A DNA stretch of 64,000 bases from NCBI RefSeq assembly GCF_022549225.1, contig NZ_JAKZFD010000003.1, positions 124,001-188,000 on the forward strand, read 5' to 3'. The notes under the pieces were generated by a model, which ran no database searches, was not told where the DNA came from, and worked only from the letters and a program-made list of their open reading frames with translations. The position numbers and the translations under genes are program-made. Below are positions 53,460 through 62,115 of the stretch, in pieces. Position 1 is the stretch's first letter, and each line of letters starts with the position of its first letter. This DNA comes from Pelomonas sp. CA6 (GTDB lineage: Bacteria; Pseudomonadota; Gammaproteobacteria; Burkholderiales; Burkholderiaceae_C).

Positions 53460-53912
53460 TCAGCGCGCGCCTTCGGCGCGCTCCATCATGCGTTCGCGCA
53501 GGCGCTCGTCGGCGTTGATGTCCAACGCATCGCGCAGCCGGTTCTGCGCGCCAGAGGCCGCGGCCTTGGCCGCCGCGGCGGCGCGCGCGCCCGGGTCGGT
53601 CACCACGTTGACCGTGCCGGCCCCCACCTCGCGCTCGCGGTAGCCCTTGGGGCAGGGCTGGTCGGTGTAGATCACATCGCCGGCCTTGGCGTCGTTGCGA
53701 TGGCATTTGCGCATGCTGCCGGGCGGCAAGGGCGTGCCGGGCGCCGCGGGCTCGGGGGCCTTGTACTGGCGCACCGTGCCGTTGTCGAACTCGATGGGGC
53801 GGGGCTTGGCGACCTCCGCGTTGCCGCGCAGGAAGTCGGCGTCGCGGAACTTCCAGACGGTGGCGGCGCCCAGCGCGAGGGCGAGGATCCAGATCAGGCT
53901 GCGTAGGGACAT
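53460..53912 (-). CDS. Membrane-anchored DUF4124-like protein
   Basis: This 150-residue protein starts with a membrane segment (SLRSLIWILALALGAATVW) and has a periplasmic domain with KCHRNDAKAGDVIYTDQPCPKGYRE. This resembles DUF4124 domains (cysteine, then a YTDQPCP segment), which are small beta domains of unknown role. A helical Ala/Arg-rich tail follows (ARAAAAAKAAASGAQNRLRDAL). The ATG at 53912 gives the correct membrane start; the frame is open upstream. It converges with pepQ. Confidence 0.72.
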   Translation of the reverse strand: MSLRSLIWILALALGAATVWKFRDADFLRGNAEVAKPRPIEFDNGTVRQYKAPEPAAPGTPLPPGSMRKCHRNDAKAGDVIYTDQPCPKGYREREVGAGTVNVVTDPGARAAAAAKAAASGAQNRLRDALDINADERLRERMMERAEGAR

Positions 53913-54075
53913 GAGGCGTTGTCGTGTGGTGGTCCGCCCCGGCCGGAACACTCCCGGCCCCTCCTGGAAACGGGCGTCCGGCGCGCATTTCAGCGGTTGG
54001 GCCCGCCGCGGTCAATCGCCCCAACTTGGGGGGGCGGTTCGCGTGGCGCCCGCGGGCGGCGGAGCCCCAGGCATG

Positions 54076-54106
54076 AAAAAGCCGCCCGGGCTTGCGCCGG
54101 GGCGGC
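54076..54106 (-). terminator. Rho-independent terminator for ompW
   Basis: Read on the minus strand, GCCGCCCCGGC (54106-54096) pairs with GCCCGGGCGGC (54091-54081), with one mismatch and a GCAA loop, and is followed by TTTTT (54080-54076). It lies about 77 bases after the ompW stop. Confidence 0.8.
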
Positions 54107-54182
54107 AATCGTACGGTCGGGTCCTTGTTCGTCGAACTCGTCCCGGGCAGCTGCCTGCTGCTTTAGGAGCCTCAGGCGAGGA

Positions 54183-54821
54183 TCAGAAGCGGTAGCCGAC
54201 GCCCACGCCGACCAGCAGGGGGTCAACCTTGAACTTGCCGATGTCGGTGCCCTTGGAGCTGACGGTGGTGCCGATCTGCACCTTCTTCACGTCAACGTTC
54301 AGCGACCAGTTCTTGTCCAGCATGAAGTCGAAACCGACTTGAGCGGCCAGACCGAAGCTGTTGCGCTTCAGGTTCAGGTCCAGCGGGCCGACATTGCTTT
54401 CCCACTTCACGCTGGAGATGTTGGTGTAGTTCACGCCCAGGCCCACATAGGGACGGAACTGGCCGTTGGGGATGAAGTGGTACTGCGCGGTCAGGGTCGG
54501 GGGCAGGTGCTTGAAGGAACCGACCTTGCCCAGGCCGCCGATGGACAGCGTCTGCTTCTGCGGATAGGTCAGGATCAGCTCAGCCGCGATGTTGGGCGTG
54601 AAGAAGTAGCTGATGTCGAACTCGGGCAGCCACTTGTTGTTGATCGAGGCTTCAGTAGCGCCCAGCGAGGCCAGGGTGCCCTTCAGCTGGGCATTGTTGG
54701 TGTTGGCCGAGTCCAGGTTGACGGCGCGCACGCGCACCAGCCAGTTGTCTTGTTGGGCGTGGGCGGCACCAGCCACCAGGCTCAGGGCGGCGGCGGCAAC
54801 GGCGATCAGCTTGGCGTTCAT
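54183..54821 (-). CDS. ompW: OmpW family outer-membrane protein
   Basis: OmpW proteins form small eight-stranded barrels for hydrophobic compounds. The 212 residues have a signal peptide (LIAVAAAALSLVAGAAHA) and the family start QDNWLVRVRAVNLDSANTN. Barrel strands include FDISYFFTPNIAAELILTYPQKQ, HLPPTLTAQYHF and FRPYVGLGVNYTN, and the end is VGVGVGYRF. A strong AAGGAG Shine-Dalgarno precedes the ATG at 54821, and a clear terminator follows. An FNR-like half-conserved site lies about 110 bases upstream. Confidence 0.93.
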   Translation of the reverse strand: MNAKLIAVAAAALSLVAGAAHAQQDNWLVRVRAVNLDSANTNNAQLKGTLASLGATEASINNKWLPEFDISYFFTPNIAAELILTYPQKQTLSIGGLGKVGSFKHLPPTLTAQYHFIPNGQFRPYVGLGVNYTNISSVKWESNVGPLDLNLKRNSFGLAAQVGFDFMLDKNWSLNVDVKKVQIGTTVSSKGTDIGKFKVDPLLVGVGVGYRF

Positions 54822-54929
54822 CGAGATCACTCCTTGGTTGGGATGACCCAGATTGAACGCGCCGCCCCCCGGGCTTCGTTTGAGCTAGAGCAAGTCGCTA
54901 CCCGGGTTAGCCCCGATGGGGTCGCGACT

Positions 54930-54943
54930 TTGCGCGAGATCAA
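54930..54943. promoter_or_regulatory. FNR/CRP-family-like site upstream of ompW
   Basis: TTGCGCGAGATCAA has one perfect FNR half (ATCAA) and one partial half (TTGCG for TTGAT). It overlaps the metF stop and lies about 110 bases before ompW, whose homologues are often oxygen-regulated. No clear -10 was found at the right distance. Confidence 0.35.
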
Positions 54944-55797
54944 GTCTTGCGGTTCAGACCGAGGCGTTCACACAACGCCAGCGTCAGCGCCGATTGGTTC
55001 AGGGTATAGAAGTGCAGCCCCGGCGCGCCGCCGGCGATCAGCCGTTCGCACAGCCCGGCCACCACGTCCAGGCCGAAGGCGCGCACCGACGCGGCGTCGT
55101 CCATGTAGCCTTCCATCTTCAGCGCGACCCAACGCGGGATCTCGATGCCGTCGCGCTGCGCGAACTGCGCGATGCGCGCGTAGTTGTTGATCGGCATGAT
55201 GCCCGGCACGATGGGCGCGGTGACGCCCAGCCGGCGCACCGCGTCGACGAAATGGAAGTAGGCGTCGGGGTTGTAGAAGAACTGCGTGATGGCCCCGCTG
55301 GCGCCGGCGCGCATCTTGTCGGCGAAATGCTGCAGGTCGCGCGCCGCATAGCGCTGCTGCGGGTGGTATTCGGGATAGGCCGCGACCTCGATGTCCCAGT
55401 CCTGACCCTGGGTCTCGCGGATGAAGCGCACTAGCTCGGCCGCGTAGCGGAACTCGCCGGCGGTGGCGGTGCCGCTGGGCAGGTCGCCGCGCAGCGCGAC
55501 GATGCGGCGGATGTTCTGCGCGCGGTAGGTGGCGAGGATCTCGGCGATCCCTTCGCGCGTGGAGCCCACGCAGGACAGGTGGGGCGCGGCGTCGAAGCCC
55601 ATCGCGGCGATCTCGCTGACCGTGGCCAGCGTCTTCTCGCGCGTGGAGCCGCCGGCGCCATAGGTGACGCTGAAATACTGCGGATTCACCGCCTGCAGCT
55701 CCTGCACCACGCTGCGCAGCTTGTCCGCGCCGACGGGGGTGTTGGGCGGGAAGAACTCGATGCTGACCGGGGTGGCCGTGGAGGACGCGCTGCTCAT
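54940..55797 (-). CDS. metF: 5,10-methylenetetrahydrofolate reductase
   Basis: MetF makes 5-methyltetrahydrofolate for methionine synthesis with a bound FAD. The 285 residues include the N-terminal VSIEFFPPNTPVGADKL, the catalytic Glu in IEFFPP, FSVTYGAGGSTREKT and RIVALRGDLPSG. It also has AYPEYHPQ and ITQFFYNPDAYFHFVD. The start overlaps the tlyA stop by 4 bases, so metF is the last gene of ahcY-tlyA-metF. Confidence 0.96.
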   Translation of the reverse strand: MSSASSTATPVSIEFFPPNTPVGADKLRSVVQELQAVNPQYFSVTYGAGGSTREKTLATVSEIAAMGFDAAPHLSCVGSTREGIAEILATYRAQNIRRIVALRGDLPSGTATAGEFRYAAELVRFIRETQGQDWDIEVAAYPEYHPQQRYAARDLQHFADKMRAGASGAITQFFYNPDAYFHFVDAVRRLGVTAPIVPGIMPINNYARIAQFAQRDGIEIPRWVALKMEGYMDDAASVRAFGLDVVAGLCERLIAGGAPGLHFYTLNQSALTLALCERLGLNRKT

Positions 55798-56585
55798 GGT
55801 GATCCTTGAGGTGTCGGGGGCCGTGCGGGCGCTGCCGCCTCGGCCCAGAGGAAGAATTCCGTGTTGCCATCGCCGCCGGTGATGGCGCTGCCGAAGTAGT
55901 CGCGCACCCGCCAGCCCAGGGCCTGCGCCGCCTCGCGGGCCTGTTGTTCCAGCCGCGGGTAGAGCGCCGGATCCTTGACCAGCCCGCCCTTGCCGATGGC
56001 CTGCGGCCCGAGTTCGAACTGCGGCTTGATCAGCAGCAAGACCTGACCCCCGGGCGCCAGCCAGGGTGCCAGGTGGGGCAGGGCGCCGATCATGGAGATG
56101 AAGCTGAGGTCGCCGACGATCAGTGCGAAGCCGCCGTCCGGCGCCGCCTGCGCGAGCGCCGAGCCGGCCAGCGCGCGCACGTGCAGGCCCTCCAGCGGCG
56201 TCACGCGCGCGTCGCCGCGCAGCCGCTCGTGCAGCTGGCCGTGGCCCACGTCCACGCCGACCACGCGCGCCGCGCCGGCCTTGAGCAGGCAGTCGCTGAA
56301 GCCGCCGGTGCTCTGGCCCATGTCCAGCACCGTGAGCCCCGCGACCGACAGCCCGCAATGCGCCAGCGCGCCTTCCAGCTTCAGCCCACCGCGCGAGACA
56401 TAGCGCAGCTCGGCGTCGTCCGTCAGGCGCAGCGGCGCCGTCTGCGGCAGGTCCTCGCCGGCCTTGCGCACGGCCGTCCAGCCCCGGGCCGCCGCCCACT
56501 CCACGACGCCGCGCTCGATCAGCCGCTGCGCGGCCGAGCGCGTCGGAGCGAGTTGTTGGGCCACGAGAAGCTGATCAGCACGCAT
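55794..56585 (-). CDS. tlyA: TlyA family RNA 2'-O-methyltransferase
   Basis: TlyA methylates ribose positions in rRNA, and its loss gives capreomycin resistance in mycobacteria. The 263 residues have an N-terminal S4 RNA-binding domain (RADQLLVAQQLAPTRSAAQRLIERGVV, about 1-62). An FtsJ-like methyltransferase domain follows, with the SAM motif VLDMGQSTGGFSDCLL and LIVGDLSFISM. It uses SAM and releases SAH, which fits its place between ahcY and metF. An exact 14-base motif lies inside it. Confidence 0.92.
   Translation of the reverse strand: MRADQLLVAQQLAPTRSAAQRLIERGVVEWAAARGWTAVRKAGEDLPQTAPLRLTDDAELRYVSRGGLKLEGALAHCGLSVAGLTVLDMGQSTGGFSDCLLKAGAARVVGVDVGHGQLHERLRGDARVTPLEGLHVRALAGSALAQAAPDGGFALIVGDLSFISMIGALPHLAPWLAPGGQVLLLIKPQFELGPQAIGKGGLVKDPALYPRLEQQAREAAQALGWRVRDYFGSAITGGDGNTEFFLWAEAAAPARPPTPQGSP
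56037..56050 (-). repeat. 14-base dispersed motif, exact copy 4
   Basis: CAAGACCTGACCCC on the plus strand lies inside tlyA, where the minus-strand gene reads it as part of GGQVLLLIKPQ. Confidence 0.75.
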
Positions 56586-56684
56586 GCACGGAACGAAAAC
56601 GGTGTATCGGGGTGTCCGAACCCCTGTCAGGCAGGCTGCGGAAGGTCCCGCAACGACGCATCACAGGGGCGCGGAAGCCCTCGC

Positions 56685-58124
<1,440 letters not shown>

Positions 58125-58199
58125 TGCAAAGCTCCTTCGGTAAGAAGCCGCAACGACCGCTGGGGAGGGACGAACATGGAAGACGGTCACCCACGGCAG

Positions 58200-58288
58200 A
58201 CGTTGCGGGTGAGCGCGGTTGCAGGGGCCTGTGGTTGACAGGGCTTCCGAGCCTGGCCTCCTGGTGCGGAGGTTGCAACGCTCCTCGG
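58200..58288 (-). promoter_or_regulatory. SAH riboswitch
   Basis: Read on the minus strand the element starts CCGAGGAGCGTTGCAAC, has CCAGGCTCGG in the middle and ends GCTCACCCGCAACGT, the conserved blocks of the S-adenosylhomocysteine riboswitch. P1 pairs 58275-58281 with 58200-58206 (six Watson-Crick pairs and one G-U). The pseudoknot pairs CCGAG (58288-58284) with CTCGG (58251-58247). It lies 75 bases before ahcY and should turn the operon on when SAH builds up. Confidence 0.93.
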
Positions 58289-58300
58289 AATCTGGTGCGC

Positions 58301-58306
58301 ATTCTA
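58301..58306 (-). promoter_or_regulatory. Candidate -10 box of the ahcY operon
   Basis: TAGAAT on the minus strand lies 12 bases before the first conserved riboswitch base, so transcription would begin right at the riboswitch. No firm -35 is seen. Confidence 0.55.
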
Positions 58307-58365
58307 GCGGCCCTGTGGCGGCTGGATGCGGGAATTTCCCCGCCGCCGATGGAAAATCCGCGCCC

Positions 58366-59157
58366 ATGCAGCCTCTTTCCCGCTGTCCGGCGGCGGCCCT
58401 GCGCGGCCTGGCCGGTGTGCTCACCGACATCGACGACACCCTCACCGCCGACGGCGCGATCGCCCCCGAAGCGCTGGCCGCTTTGCAGGCGCTGCGGGCG
58501 GCCGGCCTGCCCGTGATCGCGATCACCGGCCGCCCGGCGGGCTGGAGCGAGCCCTTCGCGCTGGCCTGGCCGGTGGCGGCCATCGTCGCCGAGAACGGCG
58601 CGGTGATGCTGCGCAACGACGGCGGCCGGCTGCGCCGCGACTTCACGCAGGACGAGGCCACGCGGCGCGCCAACTTCGCGCGCCTGCAGACCTGCGCGGC
58701 CGCGGTGTTGGCGCGCGTGCCCGGCGCCACGCTGGCGCGCGACAGTGCCGGGCGGCTGACCGACATCGCGGTGGACCATGCCGAGCATGCCCACCTGGAC
58801 GCGGCGCAGATCGACGCGGTCTGCGCCGTGATGCGCGAGCACGGGCTCAGCGCCACGGTCAGCTCCATCCACGTCAATGGCTGGATCGGCGCGCACAGCA
58901 AATGGAGCGCCGCGCAATGGGCGGTGCCTGAGCTGCTGGGCCGGCCCTTCGCGCCGCAGGACTGGGTCTATGTGGGCGACTCCAGCAACGACCAGCTGAT
59001 GTTCGAGCGCATGCCGCTGTCGGTGGGCGTGGCCAACATCGCGCGCTTCCTGGACCGCCTGCAGCACCGGCCGGCTTATGTCACGCCGTCCGAACGCGGG
59101 CGCGGCTTCGCCGAGCTGGCGGACGCGCTGCTGGCCGCGCGCGCCGGAGCCGCGTGA
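58366..59157 (+). CDS. HAD-superfamily hydrolase (Cof/sugar phosphatase-like)
   Basis: This 263-residue phosphatase-like protein has HAD motif I as [10 protein letters not shown] (21-30, nucleophile Asp21 and acid/base Asp23), motif II as AITGRPAGW, and motif IV as [12 protein letters not shown]. The large cap between motifs II and III is of the IIB type, as in sugar phosphatases and mannosyl-3-phosphoglycerate phosphatases. The substrate is unknown. The stop overlaps the start of the response regulator (TGATG), so it may be tied to that pair. Confidence 0.87.
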   Translation: MQPLSRCPAAALRGLAGVLTDIDDTLTADGAIAPEALAALQALRAAGLPVIAITGRPAGWSEPFALAWPVAAIVAENGAVMLRNDGGRLRRDFTQDEATRRANFARLQTCAAAVLARVPGATLARDSAGRLTDIAVDHAEHAHLDAAQIDAVCAVMREHGLSATVSSIHVNGWIGAHSKWSAAQWAVPELLGRPFAPQDWVYVGDSSNDQLMFERMPLSVGVANIARFLDRLQHRPAYVTPSERGRGFAELADALLAARAGAA

Positions 59158-59849
59158 TGGGCGCGCGGTTGCTGCTGGTCGAGGACGATCTCAAGCTGGC
59201 CACGCTGATCGCCGGCTATCTGGCGCAGCACGGCTTCGAGGTGCTGCAGGAGGCGCGCGGCGACCGCGCGTTGGAGCGCTTCCGGCGCGAGAGCCCGGAC
59301 CTCGTCGTGCTGGACCTGATGCTGCCCGGGCTGGATGGCCTGGCCGTGTGCCGCGAGCTGCGCCGCCATAACGCGGCCGTGCCGCTGCTGATGCTGACCG
59401 CGCGCGACGCGCTGGCCGACCAGGTGCTGGGCCTGGAGGCGGGCGCGGACGACTATGTGCTCAAGCCGGTCGAGCCGCTGTTGCTGCTGGCGCGGCTGCG
59501 CGCGCTGCTGCGCCGCCCGGTGGCTGCGGCGGCCGGGGCACCCGCGCCGCTGCGCGTGCTGGGCGGGGCACTGCGCCTCTGCGCCGCGCGGCGCGAGGCC
59601 GAGCTGGACGGTCAGGCGCTGGCGCTGAGCACGCAGGAATTCGAGATGCTGTGGGCCCTGGGCCGCCGCGCCGGTCAGGTGGTGTCGCGCGACGATCTGC
59701 TGCAGGCCGTGCGCGGCCTGGACTTCGACGGCCTGGACCGCAGCGTGGACCTCTGCATCAGCCGGCTGCGGCGCAAGCTGGGCGATTGCGCACGCAGCCC
59801 GGTGCGCATCAAGACCGTCTGGGGACGCGGCTACCTGCTGCTGCCCTGA
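59157..59849 (+). CDS. OmpR-family response regulator (RstA-like)
   Basis: This 230-residue regulator has a receiver domain with the acidic pocket at VEDD (8-11), phospho-acceptor Asp53 (LVVLDLMLPGLDG) and Lys103 (YVLKPV). A winged-helix DNA-binding domain follows (about 130-228, LSTQEFEMLWALGRRAGQVVSRDDLL and RSVDLCISRLRRKLGD). Its partner kinase is the next gene. Sequence and context resemble RstA. A direct repeat like an RstA box lies just after the kinase gene, before the pagL-like gene. Confidence 0.92.
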   Translation: MGARLLLVEDDLKLATLIAGYLAQHGFEVLQEARGDRALERFRRESPDLVVLDLMLPGLDGLAVCRELRRHNAAVPLLMLTARDALADQVLGLEAGADDYVLKPVEPLLLLARLRALLRRPVAAAAGAPAPLRVLGGALRLCAARREAELDGQALALSTQEFEMLWALGRRAGQVVSRDDLLQAVRGLDFDGLDRSVDLCISRLRRKLGDCARSPVRIKTVWGRGYLLLP

Positions 59850-59867
59850 ACCCCGCCGGCTCCCGCC

Positions 59868-61169
59868 ATGCTGCGCCTCTATCTGCGACTGCTGGCCCTG
59901 CTGCTGGGCGTGGGCGCGCTGGCCGTGTGGCTGGTGAGCCTGTGGACGCAGCAGCACCACGGGCCGCGCACGCTGGACTACTTCCACGAACTGACGCGCG
60001 GCCAGATGTACGAGCTGCGTGAGCGCCTGGCGCCACTGGCGCCGGCGCGGCGCCCGGCGGCGCTGGCGGCGTTGCAGCCCCACTACGGCCTGGTCCTGAG
60101 CCTGCGCCAGGGCGCGCCGGTGGCACTGGACGCGCCGCAGCGCGACACCCTGGCGGCGCGCGGCTACCTGCAGAACCAGGAGTACGAATTCCTGCTCATG
60201 CCGCTGGATGCCGACCTGCTGCGCGGCGACTGGCTGCAGGTGCGCTGGCCCACCGAGAAGGGCGTGGGCGAGAACGCCTGGGTGCTGGCCGTCGCGATTC
60301 CGGTGGTGCTGGCGCTGGCGTTGGCGCTGTTGCTGTGGTCGGGCTTGCTGTGGCGCGACCTGCGCCGCCTGCGCCTGCTGTCGCAGCGCCTGGCCGGCGG
60401 CGAGCTGGGCGCGCAGCTGCGGCTGTCGCGCTTTTCCGAGCTGCGCGGGCTGGGCGAGCAGTTCAACACGATGAGCCGCCAGCTCGCGCAGTCGCTGGAG
60501 CAGCAGCGCGAGCTGACGCGCGCGGTCTCGCACGAGCTGCGCACGCCGGTGGCGCGCCTGCTGTTCGAGCTGCAGCTGTTGCGCGAGGCGCCCGATGCGG
60601 CGCGGCGCGACGCGCTGATCGACGCGCTGCGCGCCGATGTCGGCGAGCTGGAGCGCCTGATCACCGAGCTGCTGGGGCTGGCCCAGCTGGAGCATCGCCA
60701 CGACCGGCCGGCGCCGGTCGGCGTGGCGGCGCGGCCCTGGTTGCGGGCGTTGCTGGACCAGGTCGGGCGCGAGGCCGGACGGCAAGACCTGACCCTGGCG
60801 CTGGAGGCGCCCGACGGCCAGACGCTGGTGCTGCATGAACGCCTGCTCAAGCAGGCCGTGCTGAACCTGCTGCGCAACGCGGCCCGCCATGCGCGCACGC
60901 GCGTGCTGCTGCGCCTGGAACCGCTGGCCCAGGGCTGGCGCCTCAGCGTGGAGGACGACGGCCCCGGCATCGCCCCCGTCGACCGCGAACGCGTGCTGCA
61001 GCCCTTCGTGCGCCTGGACGAAAGCCGTGACCGTGCCAGCGGTGGCATGGGCCTGGGCCTGTCCATCGCGCTGCGCGTCGCGCAGTGGCACGACGGCCGG
61101 CTCTGGGTGGACGCGTCCGCGCTGGGTGGGGCGGCCTTGCGCCTGCAATGGCCGCGGCCGGCGGCCTGA
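59868..61169 (+). CDS. Sensor histidine kinase (RstB-like)
   Basis: This 433-residue kinase has two membrane segments (about 5-26 and 138-160) around a periplasmic sensor of about 110 residues, then a HAMP-like linker. The phospho-acceptor is His222 in SHELRTPVARLLFE. A C-terminal ATPase domain carries the N box (LLRNAARHA), G1 (DDGPGIA) and G2 (GMGLGLS). Short periplasmic domain and neighbour make it RstB-like. The signal is unknown. It starts 18 bases after the response regulator gene. Confidence 0.92.
   Translation: MLRLYLRLLALLLGVGALAVWLVSLWTQQHHGPRTLDYFHELTRGQMYELRERLAPLAPARRPAALAALQPHYGLVLSLRQGAPVALDAPQRDTLAARGYLQNQEYEFLLMPLDADLLRGDWLQVRWPTEKGVGENAWVLAVAIPVVLALALALLLWSGLLWRDLRRLRLLSQRLAGGELGAQLRLSRFSELRGLGEQFNTMSRQLAQSLEQQRELTRAVSHELRTPVARLLFELQLLREAPDAARRDALIDALRADVGELERLITELLGLAQLEHRHDRPAPVGVAARPWLRALLDQVGREAGRQDLTLALEAPDGQTLVLHERLLKQAVLNLLRNAARHARTRVLLRLEPLAQGWRLSVEDDGPGIAPVDRERVLQPFVRLDESRDRASGGMGLGLSIALRVAQWHDGRLWVDASALGGAALRLQWPRPAA
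60783..60796 (-). repeat. 14-base dispersed motif, one-mismatch copy
   Basis: CAAGACCTGACCCT on the plus strand differs from the consensus at the last base and lies inside the histidine kinase gene. Confidence 0.55.
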
Positions 61170-61187
61170 CGCACCTCGCGCGCTCGC

Positions 61188-61201
61188 TACAAGTTTCTAC
61201 A
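61188..61201 (+). promoter_or_regulatory. RstA-box-like direct repeat
   Basis: TACA at 61188 and again at 61198, a 10-base period, matches the TACA-N6-TACA core of the E. coli RstA box. It is 18 bases after the kinase stop and faces the pagL-like gene. Confidence 0.5.
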
Positions 61202-61213
61202 GATCCTCCACAA

Positions 61214-61238
61214 GGCCTGCCGGATCGCCGGACAGGCC
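61214..61238 (+). terminator. Hairpin after the two-component genes
   Basis: GGCCTGCCGG (61214-61223) pairs with CCGG and CAGGCC (61228-61231, 61233-61238), with one bulged A and an ATCG loop. There is no T-run, so it may be a weak terminator or a leader stem. Confidence 0.4.
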
Positions 61239-61462
61239 CTGCCTAGCATGGCTGCATTGCCGAACGCCTTGCCGACCATGCATCCGCCCAGCCTGACCCT
61301 GCCCCGCGCCACGGCGCCGCCGCGCCGCTGACGCCGCCGCTCTCCTCGCCATCCCCGGATTCCGCGCACTGACCTGCGGCCCCGCTTGGGCCGCCGGATG
61401 GGTCCGCGCGCGCCTCCGAACCCCAGCCTGCCCCTTCAGGGCGCGGCCTCGCGGCCGCGTCC

Positions 61463-61476
61463 GGGGTCAGGTCGTG
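61463..61476 (+). repeat. 14-base dispersed motif, one-mismatch copy
   Basis: GGGGTCAGGTCGTG differs from the consensus at one base and lies 13 bases before the pagL-like start codon. Confidence 0.6.
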
Positions 61477-61489
61477 CCTTCGCCTCGCC

Positions 61490-62098
61490 ATGACGAATCC
61501 CGCCTTCCTGCCGTCCCTGTCTTCCCCCATCCCTGGCAACCGCGCCAGATCCTGGTGCCGCCCCTGGCGCGGGCTGCGGCGGCTGCCCCTGCTGGGTCTG
61601 CTGGGCGCCGCCCTGGCGCTGCCGGCCGCGGCCCAGCCGACCCAGAACGCCTGGAGCCTGCACCTCGCCAAGGGCAAGACCTACAAGCGCGTGGGCCTGA
61701 ACTGGCACAGCGAGGCGCTGTGGACACGGCGGCTGGGCGAGTCCGGCCGCGTGGAGCTGAGCGCCGAACTGGGCCTGGCCTGGTGGCGCCCGGACGCCGG
61801 CGCGCCGGCCGGCGACATGCTGCAGTTCAGCGCCGTCCCGCTGTGGCGCTTCTGGGCCTCGCCGCAATCGCGGCTGCATGTCGAGATCGGCATCGGCCCC
61901 AGCCTGCTGAGCCGGCGCCAGTTCGCCGGCCGCAACCTCAGCACCCACTTCCAGTTTGCCGACCACATCGGCCTGGGCTATGCGCTGGACGAGCGCAGTC
62001 GGCTGGGCCTGCGCTACTCGCATTTCTCCAACGCCGGCATCAAGCGGCCCAACCCGGGCCTGGACGTGCTGCAGATCACCTGGACCAAGGGGTTCTGA
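61490..62098 (+). CDS. pagL: PagL-like lipid A 3-O-deacylase (acyloxyacyl hydrolase family)
   Basis: PagL is an outer-membrane barrel that removes a 3-O-acyl chain from lipid A. The 202 residues have a long signal peptide (to about residue 48, ALALPAAAQ) and the family's C-terminal signature FQFADHIGLGYALDE ... LRYSHFSNAGIKRPNPG. His178 and Ser180 match the PagL triad. By spacing, the third residue (Glu140 in Pseudomonas PagL) is Asp192 here. The protein ends in Phe, as expected for a barrel. It lies downstream of an RstAB-like pair. Confidence 0.87.
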   Translation: MTNPAFLPSLSSPIPGNRARSWCRPWRGLRRLPLLGLLGAALALPAAAQPTQNAWSLHLAKGKTYKRVGLNWHSEALWTRRLGESGRVELSAELGLAWWRPDAGAPAGDMLQFSAVPLWRFWASPQSRLHVEIGIGPSLLSRRQFAGRNLSTHFQFADHIGLGYALDERSRLGLRYSHFSNAGIKRPNPGLDVLQITWTKGF

Positions 62099-62115
62099 TC
62101 CCCCCGCGGCGGCGT

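Larger units (their letters stand above)
61170..61489. other. 320-base spacer between the kinase and pagL-like genes
   Basis: The spacer holds an RstA-box-like repeat (61188-61201), a hairpin (61214-61238) and a one-mismatch copy of the 14-base motif (61463). A Pro-rich frame of 40 codons (61248-61370) is open but has no family features or clear ribosome site, so I do not call it. Confidence 0.6.

Noticed and set aside
58231-58236. TTGACA on the plus strand before the HAD gene
   Set aside because: It looks like a -35 box, but it lies inside the SAH riboswitch on the other strand and no -10 follows at the right distance.
61248-61370. 40-codon Pro-rich frame before the pagL-like gene
   Set aside because: No ribosome site, no family features, and composition follows the GC-rich spacer. 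It could be a small peptide, but nothing supports it.
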